Shown here one piece after another: positions 36,940-48,300 of a DNA stretch of 60,000 bases (positions within the stretch are counted from its first letter, which is position 1; every line of letters starts with the position of its first letter). Source of the stretch: Polytrichum commune. Lineage: Eukaryota > Streptophyta > Polytrichopsida > Polytrichales > Polytrichaceae. The translations under genes and the position numbers were made by a program. The stretch spans positions 30,278,527 to 30,338,526 of the forward strand of contig OX485808.1 of assembly GCA_950295325.1 (NCBI GenBank), read 5' to 3'. Below the pieces are notes generated by a model. The model saw only the letters and a program-made list of their open reading frames with translations, had not been told where the DNA came from and did not search any database.

Positions 36940-37310
36940 TCTAAGGTAGACATGCCTAATTTAATTACTTATGCTAATCAAACACTTGTATTTCAGTAGT
37001 ACATGGTTTGGTGTGATTTTGTGAACATATACCAAAAAGACGCATGTTTAAAGGGGACCGGAATCGGTGTTCAAAATATGATATCCATTCTAGGCTCCAA
37101 AACTAAACATAATTTTGGGGAAGGGGATACATATGATCATTTAGGAGCCATTTAGCAAGTGCAAAAATCCTCACTTTGATAATAAATAAGATATTCACAT
37201 GAGCTCCAAATATTACGAGGAAAGTGGTCCATGGCCTTGATTTAGACTTGCTAAACCATCTCATAGGTACTAACCGCATGCTTCATATCCTAGGAGAAGT
37301 GGGCTAGACT
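36940..37310 (+). repeat. Dispersed anonymous repeat, copy 3
   Basis: Colinear with 29400-29750 ('cttgtatttcagtagtacatgg', 'ccattctaggctcc', 'cactttgataataaataagatattcacatgagctccaaa'). It is followed directly by MITE copy B. Confidence 0.65.
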
Positions 37311-37514
37311 GATTTATCCCAATCAGTGTGTGTTACTATTCGGAGTCATGCATTGCTATAACCATTTAACGAGAACGTAGCATTTTACCAAGCAAAGTCA
37401 TTTATATAGCCTATAATATCCAATTGAACTTTCGTTAAGGAACATTGAACTCCCGAGTAAGATGTTATTGCACCGTGTAACTCCGAGTAGTGACATGCAC
37501 TAATTGGGATAATC
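37311..37514. mobile_element. MITE copy B (gattatcccaatt family)
   Basis: 204 bp, from gatttatcccaatcagtg to cactaattgggataatc, with about 50-bp inverted termini that include 'gttactattcggagtcatgcattg'. The related repeat at 29750 lacks it, consistent with insertion into a pre-existing repeat. Confidence 0.68.
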
Positions 37515-37699
37515 AAGTGTGGGTGGAAAAAAAGTAAGCATTTAAAGCCCACCTATCTTAATTAGTGTGACACTTAAGTCCCTCCCCACTCAACTAATAA
37601 CCTAAGTCATGTCGATGATCATTACTAAGTAGCTGACTATGTGGCCACTCCCCATTCGCCGTTGGGCGCAAGCAACAACAAAGATCCTGGAAAGTAACA

Positions 37700-38154
37700 G
37701 TTGAACTACAGTACATGTCCCCCACCCCGCTGACGTCACCCGGCGCCCAGCGCCCCCTTCCTCCCACCTTCCTTCCCGACGTACCACTTGACCTCCCCGT
37801 GCCCGGGTCGCGCCGCCCGACCCGCTCCTCTCCGTCCCCGTCGTTCCCACCCGGCCCGTCCCTGGCCTCCTTCCTCGGGGAAGCACAAGCACAGCAGCTT
37901 CCATAGCCCCTGCCCCGTCCCTGGCCTCCTTCCTTCACAACACCCACACAGGAGGGAAGCACAAGCACAGCAGCTTCCATAGCCGCCGTCGCCTCTCAAC
38001 TTGGAGCCCTCTCGCAGAACCCCATTTCTCTCTCTCTCTAGTGCTCGTGTGTACGCAATTTGCAGTGGAGCCCAGTTGAATCACATCTCGTTCCCACCTC
38101 CCCCGCATCAACGTTTCAAGCTTTTCGGGCAGGAATTTGGTGTTTTGTGCAGGT
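37700..38154 (+). promoter_or_regulatory. GC-rich promoter or 5' UTR-like block
   Basis: This is the most GC-rich stretch of the window, with CpG-dense sequence, a CT-rich tract (tctctctctctct near 38028) and an imperfect tandem repeat around 'aagcacaagcacagcagct' (37880 and 37959). It leads into a triplicated segment with an ATG-led short exon. It resembles the 5' end of a housekeeping-type plant gene, but no downstream coding exons are found, so it may be a captured gene fragment. Open frames here on both strands are compositional. Confidence 0.4.
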
Positions 38155-39700
38155 TGGGGCGCTGCTTGGAAGGGGAGGGAAGTGGAGGGGAGGGATATGT
38201 TGCGGTGGCGATGTCGTGGTCAGTGATCGAAAATGGGAGCATTTGGGAGTGGCGGTGAGTGATCCCACCCTCGGAGACAGAAAGAATGTTTGCAGATTTG
38301 AACGTGTGGAAGGTTTGGGATGTGTTGATGGTTGTCTGTGTGAGTTTGGAATGTTGTTGGCTAGAGTTTGAGTTGCGATCAGTTGAGGTTTTAGCTTTAA
38401 AATTGAATTTCAGATTTGGGGTGTGTGGGATCCGCGGCCTTTTGGGCTGATTCTTTGTTGTTGAGATGGGGAGGACATCCTCTGGGCTGGTCTTTATCTT
38501 GCTCTGTTTTGTGTTGTTGTGTTTTGTTTCATGTTAGTTTAGTGAAGGTGTGTTCGTTTTGGGTACGTTGTTGCATTTCTGGGTGTCCAAAGGGTTCCAT
38601 CTGGAGTTTACAGTAGTTATGTGATGTGTGAGTGGTTGTTGTTGTTGTTGATGGGATGTTGGTAATGTGTTGGGGCGCTGCTTGGAAGGGGAGGGAAGTG
38701 GAGGGGAGGGATATGTTGCGGTGGGGATGTCGTGGTCAGTGATCGAAAATGGGAGCATTTGGGAGTGGCGGTGAGTGATCCCACCCTTGGAGACAGAAAG
38801 AATGTTTGCAGATTTGAACGTGTGGAAGGTTTGGGATGTGTTGATGGTTGTCTGTGGAGTTTGGAGTGTTGTTGGCTAGAGTTGGAGTTGCGATCAGTTG
38901 AGGGTTTAGCTTTAAAATTGAATTTCAGATTTGGGGTGTGTGGGATCCGCGGCCTTTTGGGCTGATTCTTTGTTGTTGAGATGGGGAGGACATCCTCTGG
39001 GCTGGTCTTTATCTTGCTCTGTTTTGTGTTGTTGTGTTTTGTTTCATGTTAGTTTAGTGAAGGTGTGTTCGTTTTGGGTACGTTGTTGCATTTCTGGGTG
39101 TCCAAAGGGTTCCATCTGGAGTTTACAGTAGTTATGTGATGTGTGAGTGGTTGTTGTTGTTGTTGATGGGATGTTGGTAATGTGTTGGGGCGCTGCTTGG
39201 AAGGGGAGGGAAGTGGAGGGGAGGGATATGTTGCGGTGGGGATGTCGTGGTCAGTGATCGAAAATGGGAGCATTTGGGAGTGGCGGTGAGTGATCCCACC
39301 CTTGGAGACAGAAAGAATGTTTGCAGATTTGAACGTGTGGAAGGTTTGGGATGTGTTGATGGTTGTCTGTGGAGTTTGGAGTGTTGTTGGCTAGAGTTGG
39401 AGTTGCGATCAGTTGAGGGTTTAGCTTTAAAATTGAATTTCAGATTTGGGGTGTGTGGGATCCGTGGCCTTTTGGGCTGATTCTTTGTTGTTGAGATGGG
39501 GAGGACATCCTCTGGGCTGGTCTTTATCTTGCTTTGTTTTGTTTTGTTGTGTTTTGTTTCATGCTAGTTTAGCGAAGGTGTCTTCGTTTCCGGTACTTTG
39601 TTGCATTTCTGGGTGTCCAAAGGGTTCCATCTGGAGTCTACAGTAGTTATGTGATGTGTGAGTGGTTGTTGTTGTTGTTGATGGGATCTTGGTAATGTGT
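38155..39700 (+). repeat. Triplicated ~515-bp unit with a short exon-like start
   Basis: Three nearly identical units start tggggcgctgcttgg at 38155, 38671 and 39186 (spacing 516 and 515 bp). Each contains an ATG-led stretch of about 15 codons (MSWSVIENGSIWEW; in units 2 and 3 the reading starts differently), followed at once by a strong donor-like gcg|gtgagtg (near 38252, 38769 and 39284). This fits a first coding exon and the start of an intron, amplified in tandem. No acceptor-linked second exon was recognised. Confidence 0.75.
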
Positions 39701-39879
39701 TGTTGATGTTGTGCTGATTGTTAACAACTTTTCAAACAGCCTGAGGATATGAAACACATAATTTGTATAAAATGGTAAGCAAATCCTAATGCAGGCCACA
39801 GTCACTTTCCTCGTAGGTTTTGGAGTTCTTATGAATATCTCATCCATTACGGAAGTGCAGATTCTTGTACTCATTAAAT

Positions 39880-40600
39880 GGCCATATGGGATGTCTGGCA
39901 TTTATTCAACCTAGAATCTTCTTTTAATTCATTCTTCATGAATGTTTCAATTGGTTTCATGTATGTGATGAATGGGCTTAATTTCATACATAGTCAACTT
40001 TGATTTCTTTTGCTGAAAAGACCATCGAAATTTCTCAAACCCTATCGATGACATCCAAAGGTTCAAATAAATGGACCTCTTACACGTATACGGGTCAAGG
40101 GAAGTGGGCTTACTTCAATTACGTATCTTAATCGAACATTCAATCAAACTTTTCCTTGGGAAAATGGTGTCACTTGCCATTCAGAACTACTCAATGCTCT
40201 AAATTGTCACAAAGAGTGGAAGGTTTCAGTGTAAAGTACATTGTGCAAACACCTTATTTGAGCTTTGCTACATAGATTATCCCCAATCAGTGCATGCGAC
40301 TATTCGAAATTACGTAGTGCAATTCCATCTTACTCGGGAGAATATTTTTTAATAAAAAAGTTCAATACAATAAGTTGTTCAAACATTATAGAACATAAAT
40401 GACTTTGCTCAGTAGAATATTGCAACCTCATTAAATAGTTATAGCATTACGTAACTCCGTAACACACAGTGATTGTGATGAACCAGTGTGGTAATAAAGA
40501 ATTGTATTTTGAACATTTTATAGCCTTGCATGACTCTGAATAGTATGGTACATTAAAAAATCCATAAACGGTGCAGGGACCACCAAGCCGCGTTTGTTCC
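39880..40600 (+). repeat. Composite dispersed repeat
   Basis: The first part (39890-40150) matches 14230-14475 and the second (40155-40600) matches 22960-23400, including MITE copy C. It appears to be a larger repeat of which other loci hold parts. Confidence 0.65.
40275..40484. mobile_element. MITE copy C (gattatcccaatt family)
   Basis: Begins gattatccccaatcagtg. The right terminus is decayed (cacagtgattgtgatgaacc). It is embedded in the same flanks as copy A, so it is probably a duplicate of the same insertion. Confidence 0.55.
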
Positions 40601-41915
40601 ATTTCTTAAGTGAAGGAACGTGATCTTCTTCCGCAGTGGCTTGGTGGGTTTGAGTGGGCAATGTAGCAGGGGTGCTTGCTTGGCCCTACTTCGTCGGCGC
40701 TCGTGTCCCCAAAGTTTTCCTAATGGGGGGAGGTTATAGATTCTATAAGCACCGAATTTCGACATACTCCAAGCGGGTCCTGCCACTCTTGTGTTATCCT
40801 GGTGTTGCACTACTTATTGTGCTACCTTGTGAGCTTGCTTTCCGGTGCTAATAAGCTTAATAAGTACCGACAATTTCATCGTGCGTTGGGAGAAGGTGTC
40901 AAGGGTTGTTAAAATTATGTGGCGGACGAGGGGCCATCCAAGCACATTGTCTACCAAGGAGGCCCTCGGCCCAAGTCACGGGCCCCATGATGAATAATGA
41001 AAAATAAAATACCCCCAAAAAATGGTGGTCTATGAATGACAAACTTCAAAACTTTAAAACATTAATCACTTTGATTCCAAAATCAACAAGGCGAACTCTC
41101 ATGGTTGTCAGATTGAATTTGGCCAGATTTAGTTATTAACATATACAGAAGCATATTGGTGATATAAAGAAACCCATTCAAGATCAAGTCCATCTTATGG
41201 CAACAAAATAAACAATTTGGCCAGTTGTTGTACAAGAATGTTCTACTAGGTGTAAGGCAGACATACAAAGAACGGTGGAATTAAACTGATTTGGCCAGAA
41301 AGTGTGGCTTGAAATTTGTGCAAGATTTCTTCAATGATGGAGTAGAGGAAATGACGAGGAATGCAAGTTGTTCATAATTTCATTCCCTTTAAATAATTAG
41401 TTAGATTTTTTCAAAGAGGCAAGCAAGTCAAACTCCCTACTTGTATAATAGGGTCTCCCCAATTTGAGCATCAAAATTTGGTCTATGTTGTTGTTGGGTC
41501 GCATTTGTTAACATTTGTGATCTTCAAGATTTATGTTATATGTGAGGTGGAAGATCGTTTGTCGTGGTTTGGTTGATTTGGTTGTGGTGCGGTGCGGTGA
41601 TCAATCTTTTGAGTTGGACTTGGACGAGGAGGTGAGTGTGGAAAGGAAAGCCCATTGTGTTGGCTAGGTTGGAGAGGAGTGCCAATGTGTTCTCGACCGG
41701 AACGGGGGTGGATGTGTAGGTTGTTGTGCTCTACACGAGTTGACGGTCTCATGCACTTATATGTCTCAAGTGGTTGTGGTTACATGTATTGTTTCAAACG
41801 TTGAATTTCTTCGAGCATCGGGTGGGGGATGGGGTCCTTAGAAGTTGCTTGCTGATGATGTGCATGTGTTTCTAATGGAGTTGGCATGTCAAGGTTTATG
41901 AACCAATATGAGGAT
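40601..41915. other. No gene seen
   Basis: Only short ORFs (up to 85 codons) with no domain signature. Confidence 0.5.
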
Positions 41916-41919
41916 GTTT

Positions 41920-42680
41920 TAGGGTTCTTTGAGTGGAAGTGGATATGCCAAGATCCTTGTATGACATGACTTAGGGGGGGGTTTCATCTCTGTTTCTTAA
42001 AACGGTTGTAACTCTTGCCTTTGAATATATGTGATACTCTTCTTTCTCTCTATTATGGCAGTACAAAAGTGTCTGAGGGGGTTTAGATCATTTCATGTGA
42101 GGACAAAGACCTAGTCTTCCCAAAGTTGTAAGGGGAGCGAGGAAACGGGCTCCCCTACTTTTTTACTCTCACGTGTAGATGATTCGAAATTATTCCATGA
42201 TTTGAACACTCAAATTGTATACTTTAAAGTCTGCTTCCACACACCTAAGTGAGGACTTCAAGCCCGGAGGACAGTTCCTATAGAAAATGTCATATCTCCA
42301 AATCATCGCACTGCAGTCACTTTGAAAATTAGTAGTGATGAGGACATGGTTCACGAGGCTATAGATAGAGTAGCTTGTCGATTGGAAGATTGTATTGCTT
42401 TTCTTATAGAACGATGGATTGCAATGATTGAGGTTATGTGAATTTGTTTTTAATGTCTTCCTGATGTGGGTTTCACAAATCCTTCTTTGGTTTATTGAAT
42501 TCGTGATTGCTGATGTGTACTTTCAAGAGCTGAGATCATTGGTTGTGGAGGAAGCCAACAATGAAGTAGCATGAATTGAAATGGTCCAAGTTTGAACCAA
42601 TTTGATACTTTCTTGCGTTTAGGGAAAAGGGACTTCTTTTGATTACATAAGAGACTACTCGTGAGGCCTTTTCCGTCCAG
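41920..42680 (+). pseudogene. Duplicated block, copy 1, possible decayed coding sequence
   Basis: About 760 bp colinear with 43742-44500. Both copies preserve one plus-strand stretch reading ARR.V..E.VI..NHRT.VT.KISSD.DMVHEA.DRV (42262-42440 here). The conservation suggests former coding sequence. I do not recognise the family. Confidence 0.35.
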
Positions 42681-43089
42681 CAACGCTGGTCATGACCACT
42701 GGTTCAAGTGACTAGTTTGGATTGCCTCTTAGGTTGATGATGATGGTTTGGCAACCTGGGAAAATATAGAGAAAGGTCTGTTCTTGTACGATGTTTAATC
42801 GGAAATCTACTATCGGAGCACTTTGTTTGTCATCGGTGTGGGTGGCCTTGGAAATGCAGTTTGGGCTACAACTCGTGGGCTTAGGTGGGTTTTGGTTTTG
42901 TGTGGATTTAGTGTAGCTTGGTGAGGGCTGTGGAGTAAGCAAATATGAATAAGGGGTTGGTGTGTTTTGCTATGTGGTCGGGTTGGGGTGGAGCTTCTGT
43001 AGGGATGAATGAAGGAAAGGTCGTATCTAATGGGGTTTTGGTCAACGCCAAGAAAAGTGTTTTTTTAGTGTCTTGAAAAAGTTGGGATC
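42681..43089. other. No gene seen
   Basis: Spacer between duplicated blocks, with no feature recognised. Confidence 0.4.
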
Positions 43090-43290
43090 TACTTGGTTTC
43101 TTGTTAATTGTTTAGACATTTGTACAGAGGATGTATGCTTTGTTGGTAGAAATTTGCATTCTAAACGCCTATTCGCTAGAATCATGCGTTGAGTCCATTT
43201 TCTTTGCCCAAAGGTAAACTTGTTAAATTGTTTTTCGTTCTTGCTTACAATTATGTGATAGTTCCCTGGGGCCAATCATCGTAGCAACGC
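43090..43290 (+). repeat. Second duplicated block, copy 1
   Basis: Resembles 46020-46210 ('gacatttgt', 'aaatttgcattct', 'gctagaat', 'ttttctttgcccaaaggtaaac', 'ggtcatcgta'-type motifs in the same order). Diverged and non-coding. Confidence 0.45.
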
Positions 43291-43741
43291 CTAGTCAATA
43301 CCTATCTGTTTTAAAGCTATCCTCGCAGGTGACTGCAATCGTGGATGTAGGAAGTTCAAAGCGGATTACAGGCTCCTGAAGAAAGTGATTTTATGGACAT
43401 TTGTGAATTTTGTGTCTCCCTAATTTTGTTCCTTCATCTAATACTTGTAACTTAATTGTGTTCTTGATTGAGTTGTGGCCATGGCCGGTCAGTGACACGT
43501 GGAGTATGGAGCCTGTTGTTCAGTAGACTCGATTCGATTGAATGTATTTGAATCCACTGCTCTGCGTATTGTGTAAGATAGGACACCGATTTGTTACAAG
43601 GATCTTAGAAATTGTACAATCCATAGCATGTTTGGAAGCTCACACCTCTACAATTTAGGTTGTTCCTCTCAACCTTGAACCGTATATTGTTCACTTGGTT
43701 TTTTTTTAAAGTGTGTTGTATTGACATGAAATCAATCAACT

Positions 43742-44500
43742 CTAGGGCATTTAGGGTTCTTTGAGTGGAAGTGGATGTGCCAAAATCCTCGTATGACATG
43801 ACTTATCTGCAAACTGTTTCTCGGTTTCTTAGAACAATTGGTACCCTTGCCTTCAAATATGTGATACTCTTCGTTCTCTCTAGTATTCAGGTGGTACAAA
43901 AGTGTCCGAGGGGGTTTAGACCATTTCACGACCTACTCTTAGCGAAGTTGTCGGAATAGTCAGGAAATGAGCTCCCTTGCTTTTTGTACTCACTCGTGTA
44001 GATGACTGGAAACTTTTCCACAGTTTGAACACTCAAAATGCATACTTTCAAGTCTGCTTCCACACATTCGAGCGAGAAAGACTTCAAGCCCGGAGGATAG
44101 TTCATGTAGAAAGTGTTATATATCGAAATCATCGCACTGTTGTCACTCGAAAAAATTAGTAGTGATGATGACATGGTTCACGAGGCTCTAGATAGAGTAG
44201 GGTGTGGATGGGAAGTTTGTATTGCTCTTCTTACAGAATGATGGATTGCAATGATTGAAGATGTGCAAATTCGTTTCAAATATCTCCCCGATGTGGATTT
44301 CATAGATCCTTGTCGGGAATACTGAAGTTGTGACTGCTGATGTGTATTTTGAGGGGTTAGGATCATTGGTTGTTGAGGAAGCCAACAATGAATGTTGGAA
44401 TAGGGGTGTTCCAACTTTGAAGTAACTTGATATCTTCTTGTGTTTAGCGAAAGGGTACTTCTTTTGATAAGGTGAGAGACTATTCATGGGGTCCTTTTCA
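43742..44500 (+). pseudogene. Duplicated block, copy 2
   Basis: Counterpart of 41920-42680, with the same order of motifs ('ggttctttgagtggaagtgga', 'acaaaagtgtcygagggggt', 'agtagtgatgakgacatgg'). The conserved peptide stretch is broken here by a run of extra A near 44150 and by a stop. Confidence 0.4.
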
Positions 44501-46019
44501 TGGAGATATAAACTTCAACGTACATTCACAGGTGATTGTTCATCTTCGTATGAGTATCAATAATGGAGGCATTTACTATATGCTAGCCGAATGCTGCAAC
44601 TAAATGTTTTTGCATCTAATGATGTCTTCCAGGTGTACATTTTAAGTCATCACGGTTGTGAACATCATTGTACAACCTGAGGGTTATACGCTTCTTTGGG
44701 AAGGGAGCAAAGTTGTCGCAAACAATTATACTCTTGTAAGTGGTGTTGAAGGAGATGGCGCCGGACTACAAGGTGAGCATTTCTAGACCTCGAGACTTAT
44801 GACAAGTTTGTTAGTTCCAAATCATTTGAAATGTATGTAACCATTTTGGTTCAATCGTTTACTCGTCTGGTTCGTGCTTTGGTTGATGCTCACAAACAAG
44901 TTATGGAGTAAGGAAATCGTTGGTGGTACTTCATGCAAGGTTGTCATGGTGCACAACTATAACAAATGCTTGTCGGCTAGTTGCGCAACAATCTATAATA
45001 ATGCTATTGCTTGTAGAAACCATTGTGTATCAATGTCATAGGTTGGAAAACTTCCTCATAGATGCTCGATGAAATAGGCTCACTAGTGCAACCTTTTGAA
45101 TACTGTGATTTGTTTTGTTCATTTGGGGTTTGAAGTCATTGAGAAAGCATCAAGCTCAACTATTTGAACAACTTTATGTGTATTCTCCATGTGAGGATAT
45201 CCTATATTGTAGATAATAGGGTTTAATATGCTAAGCATGAATTTAAATAGTAATATTCTTGCTTATATCCCTCGTATTTCATTGTATGGGATGGTTTCAT
45301 CTACCATTACATTTATTATTACAATAATAGTATTGGTTTTGAACATTTATGAAAAGTTTGGAAGTTGATGATGGTGAAATTGATTAGCCATTTATTGCGG
45401 TGGAAAGATCCACAAGCCTTGTTGAGGGGAGATTTTGCATTGTGCATGAATTGAATTTCTAGGGAAGGAGATGGGACAAGTCAAACGGTAGGAAGATCAT
45501 TCCACCATGCAATAAGGTCATTGATAACCAATAATATATTATATGTTGAGCTCGTGCAAGAGTGAACCCAATTGTAGAAGTTTGATGTTTTGGCACATAC
45601 AATTCTAGAGAGCACACCATTGTGTTGTCTCCTATGATATTGTTGAAAGTTAGAGTGGTGCTCATGCTAATAGGAGTTTGTAATACCGGTATTCTAGGAT
45701 ATGAATATGTGGTCATGTTGTTGTCACTTGTCCCTTGAAGGTGTGGTAGAAAATGATATATTAAGTTATTGGAATTGTGCATTCCAACATTCCTACACAT
45801 GGTCACTAGGCATTATCAACAAGAATGTGTGCTCATCGTTTTTGGACATTCATGTCTTGAGAATGTGGACACTAGAAGCTCTTTATGGTCTATCCTCACT
45901 TCTTTGCCTTTGACAATTTGTTTGAATTGTGTTGAAGTTAAATCATTTTGGTATGATATTCTCTTATGTGTATATTATATTCAGGATCTATGTGGGTTGT
46001 GCACCTTTATTTGTCCTAG
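44501..46019. other. No gene seen
   Basis: ORFs up to 115 codons (45459-45806 minus) lack signatures and overlap open frames on the other strand. Confidence 0.4.
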
Positions 46020-46210
46020 GTAGTTTAGACATTTGTGGAGATGACAGGTGTTCCTGGTGAGTGCAAATTTGCATTCTTAGCTGCTAGAATGTTGCTCGAG
46101 TCAGTTTTTTTGGCGCAAAGGCAAACCTATCGGTTTTAAGTTGTTCATGGGCATAGTTTTGTTACAAATTCTCTAGGGTTGGTCATCGTAATATCTTTGA
46201 TACCCTCACA
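46020..46210 (+). repeat. Second duplicated block, copy 2
   Basis: Diverged copy of 43090-43290. Confidence 0.45.
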
Positions 46211-48029
46211 GTCAAGCTCCTCTCATGTTGTAAACTCATGTTGCCCTCAAACAAGCTAGGAATAAGGATCTTGTAACGTTGTTATCTTCATGTAATGTTG
46301 TGATGTTGGAGAAGCAAAATCGAATAGTTGTCATCTAGATGGGGAATTACCTATAATTATGTTATTGCTTGAAAAAATATTATGTATCATCGAAAGTGGT
46401 TGTAAGATCGAGTCCCAAACCAATTGTAAGTAGGAGTTTGCAAGTGTAGATGTTTAAAAAACTTGAATGGGTGAATCAGATCGAGTGTGTTTTAACCCTT
46501 AAAGGACGAAGGGGGATTGATGTACGACCTATATGCATAATTTTTTTTTGTTTCTCTTGGAATATGAAACATAATAACATTTTTATCTTTAGTGGTTTGA
46601 AACTTTACATAGCAATTATCTAATGTAAGAGAAGAAAAAGAATAAATTTTATATGCAACATTGATGATTAGCATACGTATTATATATATGCTGCCACAAT
46701 GTGTATTTGAACCAATTTCATCACAACATACTTCAAAAGTGCATTTGAAGAGAGAATTACATAGGATTGTTTTTAAAACAATCGTCCAAAAATGCATGTA
46801 TGTAGCCTAAACACACGTTTTTGTGCACCGGGGTTGAGGTGTTGACTTGCGATACCAAGTTACTATGGTAAAGTCAAATTTCACTTCAACATGTGAATCT
46901 ATGTAAGTGTACATGCTATTGTGAAGACTAGCATGTAAGATGTGTTTTTAATATTACTAACAATGATCTTGCTACTTATTTACCAATAGAATATTTTCTT
47001 GTAGCAATTTTAGTCCAATATGACATTCAATATTACAATATTTGTAATATATTCATGACATGTTGGGGGATTAATATTGTCACATTGATGAGCCAATTTA
47101 GTGTAGTTGAAATCCTAAGCTAGAAATGTTCTTAGGAAGTTAGAGGAAGTCATCTGGTAGGATAATCGTTCCACCTTGCAACATGTTCTCCTTGAACTAA
47201 GAATTCAAGATTTGTCGAGCAAATACAAACTATAGAATAAACAACACTAGGTAGACATTGTGCAAAGCTAGCCAGTGATGACCAACTTGATAATCTACAA
47301 TAATAGTGTCTTTGAGACATAGATATATACACATTGTGACATAGTGGGCGAACATTTAGAGGTAGGGATGTGTATATTGCAAGAAGAGGGATTTATTTAT
47401 AGAATCAAATAGAGTGCACATTATGCTTGTTGAAGTTGAATTGCTAATTCAACGACAATGGTTTGTCTTAACCATTCATGCTAAGTGCCTCTTGTTTGAC
47501 ATGTTTGGTTTGGTATGTTGATGAGCGGACTTGGCTTAAATGTCTATGTATGGCCTAAATTAGTAACTTATGTTTCGTCATTAAACGTTGTCAGGGAAGG
47601 AATAATATGCATCAATAGTTGTAAATCTTTGATTATGTTTGTTGATTACATTGTTGTAGTTCTTGAAGAAAAGGTGAATTGTGTAATTCACCTCTCAGTT
47701 TTGAAATTTTGTTCATTGAGTTGTGTACATTGTGTCTTGTCAAGGTTAACAATGTGAGTTGTCATGTGGAAGCGGCTAAAGCTTTAAAGGAGAATTGTCA
47801 TTGTAGAATGAACTATAATTGTATGTGTTCATTTGAGCATATTGTATTGATTTCAATTTGAAGAGGTTGTGGTTGGTACGTTGAATATCATTCACTAGCT
47901 TTTTTGTAAATATGAACATTTGAGGTTCTAGTTTTGCTTACATTGAGGACGCTTGTAGTTTTATTCTCGTCAAAGAATGAAAATAATATTCCTTTTGGTC
48001 TTGCTTATTGGAATATTAGATATTTTATT
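46211..48029 (+). other. Upstream region of the kinase-NLR gene
   Basis: AT-rich, with no coding exon that I can support. It should contain the promoter and any 5' UTR. I do not see a TATA box that I would defend. Confidence 0.4.
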
Positions 48030-48300
48030 GATTTTTGTGATGTTTTGTGTATAATTTAGTAGAAATATATGCAAAGTATGTTTTGATGGAAAACGGTCAA
48101 AGAGCGATTCCTTTATGAAAATGACAAATATACAAGGCATACTGGAGGAAGTTACAAACTTCCCTAAGGTTTTGTGTTTTGCATATTGGTATATGACATA
48201 ATTTTGTTGATTGTGATGTTTTGTGTATGATTTTCCAGGAACATATGCAAATTATGACAAACATACAAGGCTTTCTAGAGGAAGTTACAAACTTCCCTAA
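48030..48300 (+). repeat. Short tandem duplication at the 5' end of the kinase-NLR gene
   Basis: 48030-48168 and 48205-48300 share 'gtgatgttttgtgtat', 'atatgcaaa', 'atgacaaa.atacaaggc' and 'gaggaagttacaaacttccctaa'. The first copy has about 40 extra bases and a poor acceptor (aatttagtag); the second has a good one (attttccag). As a result the predicted exon 1 and the start of exon 2 encode nearly the same peptide. Confidence 0.75.

Noticed and set aside
37594-37999. GC-rich overlapping ORFs (87-128 codons, Gly/Arg-rich)
   Set aside because: Open in several frames on both strands because of composition; no conserved motif.
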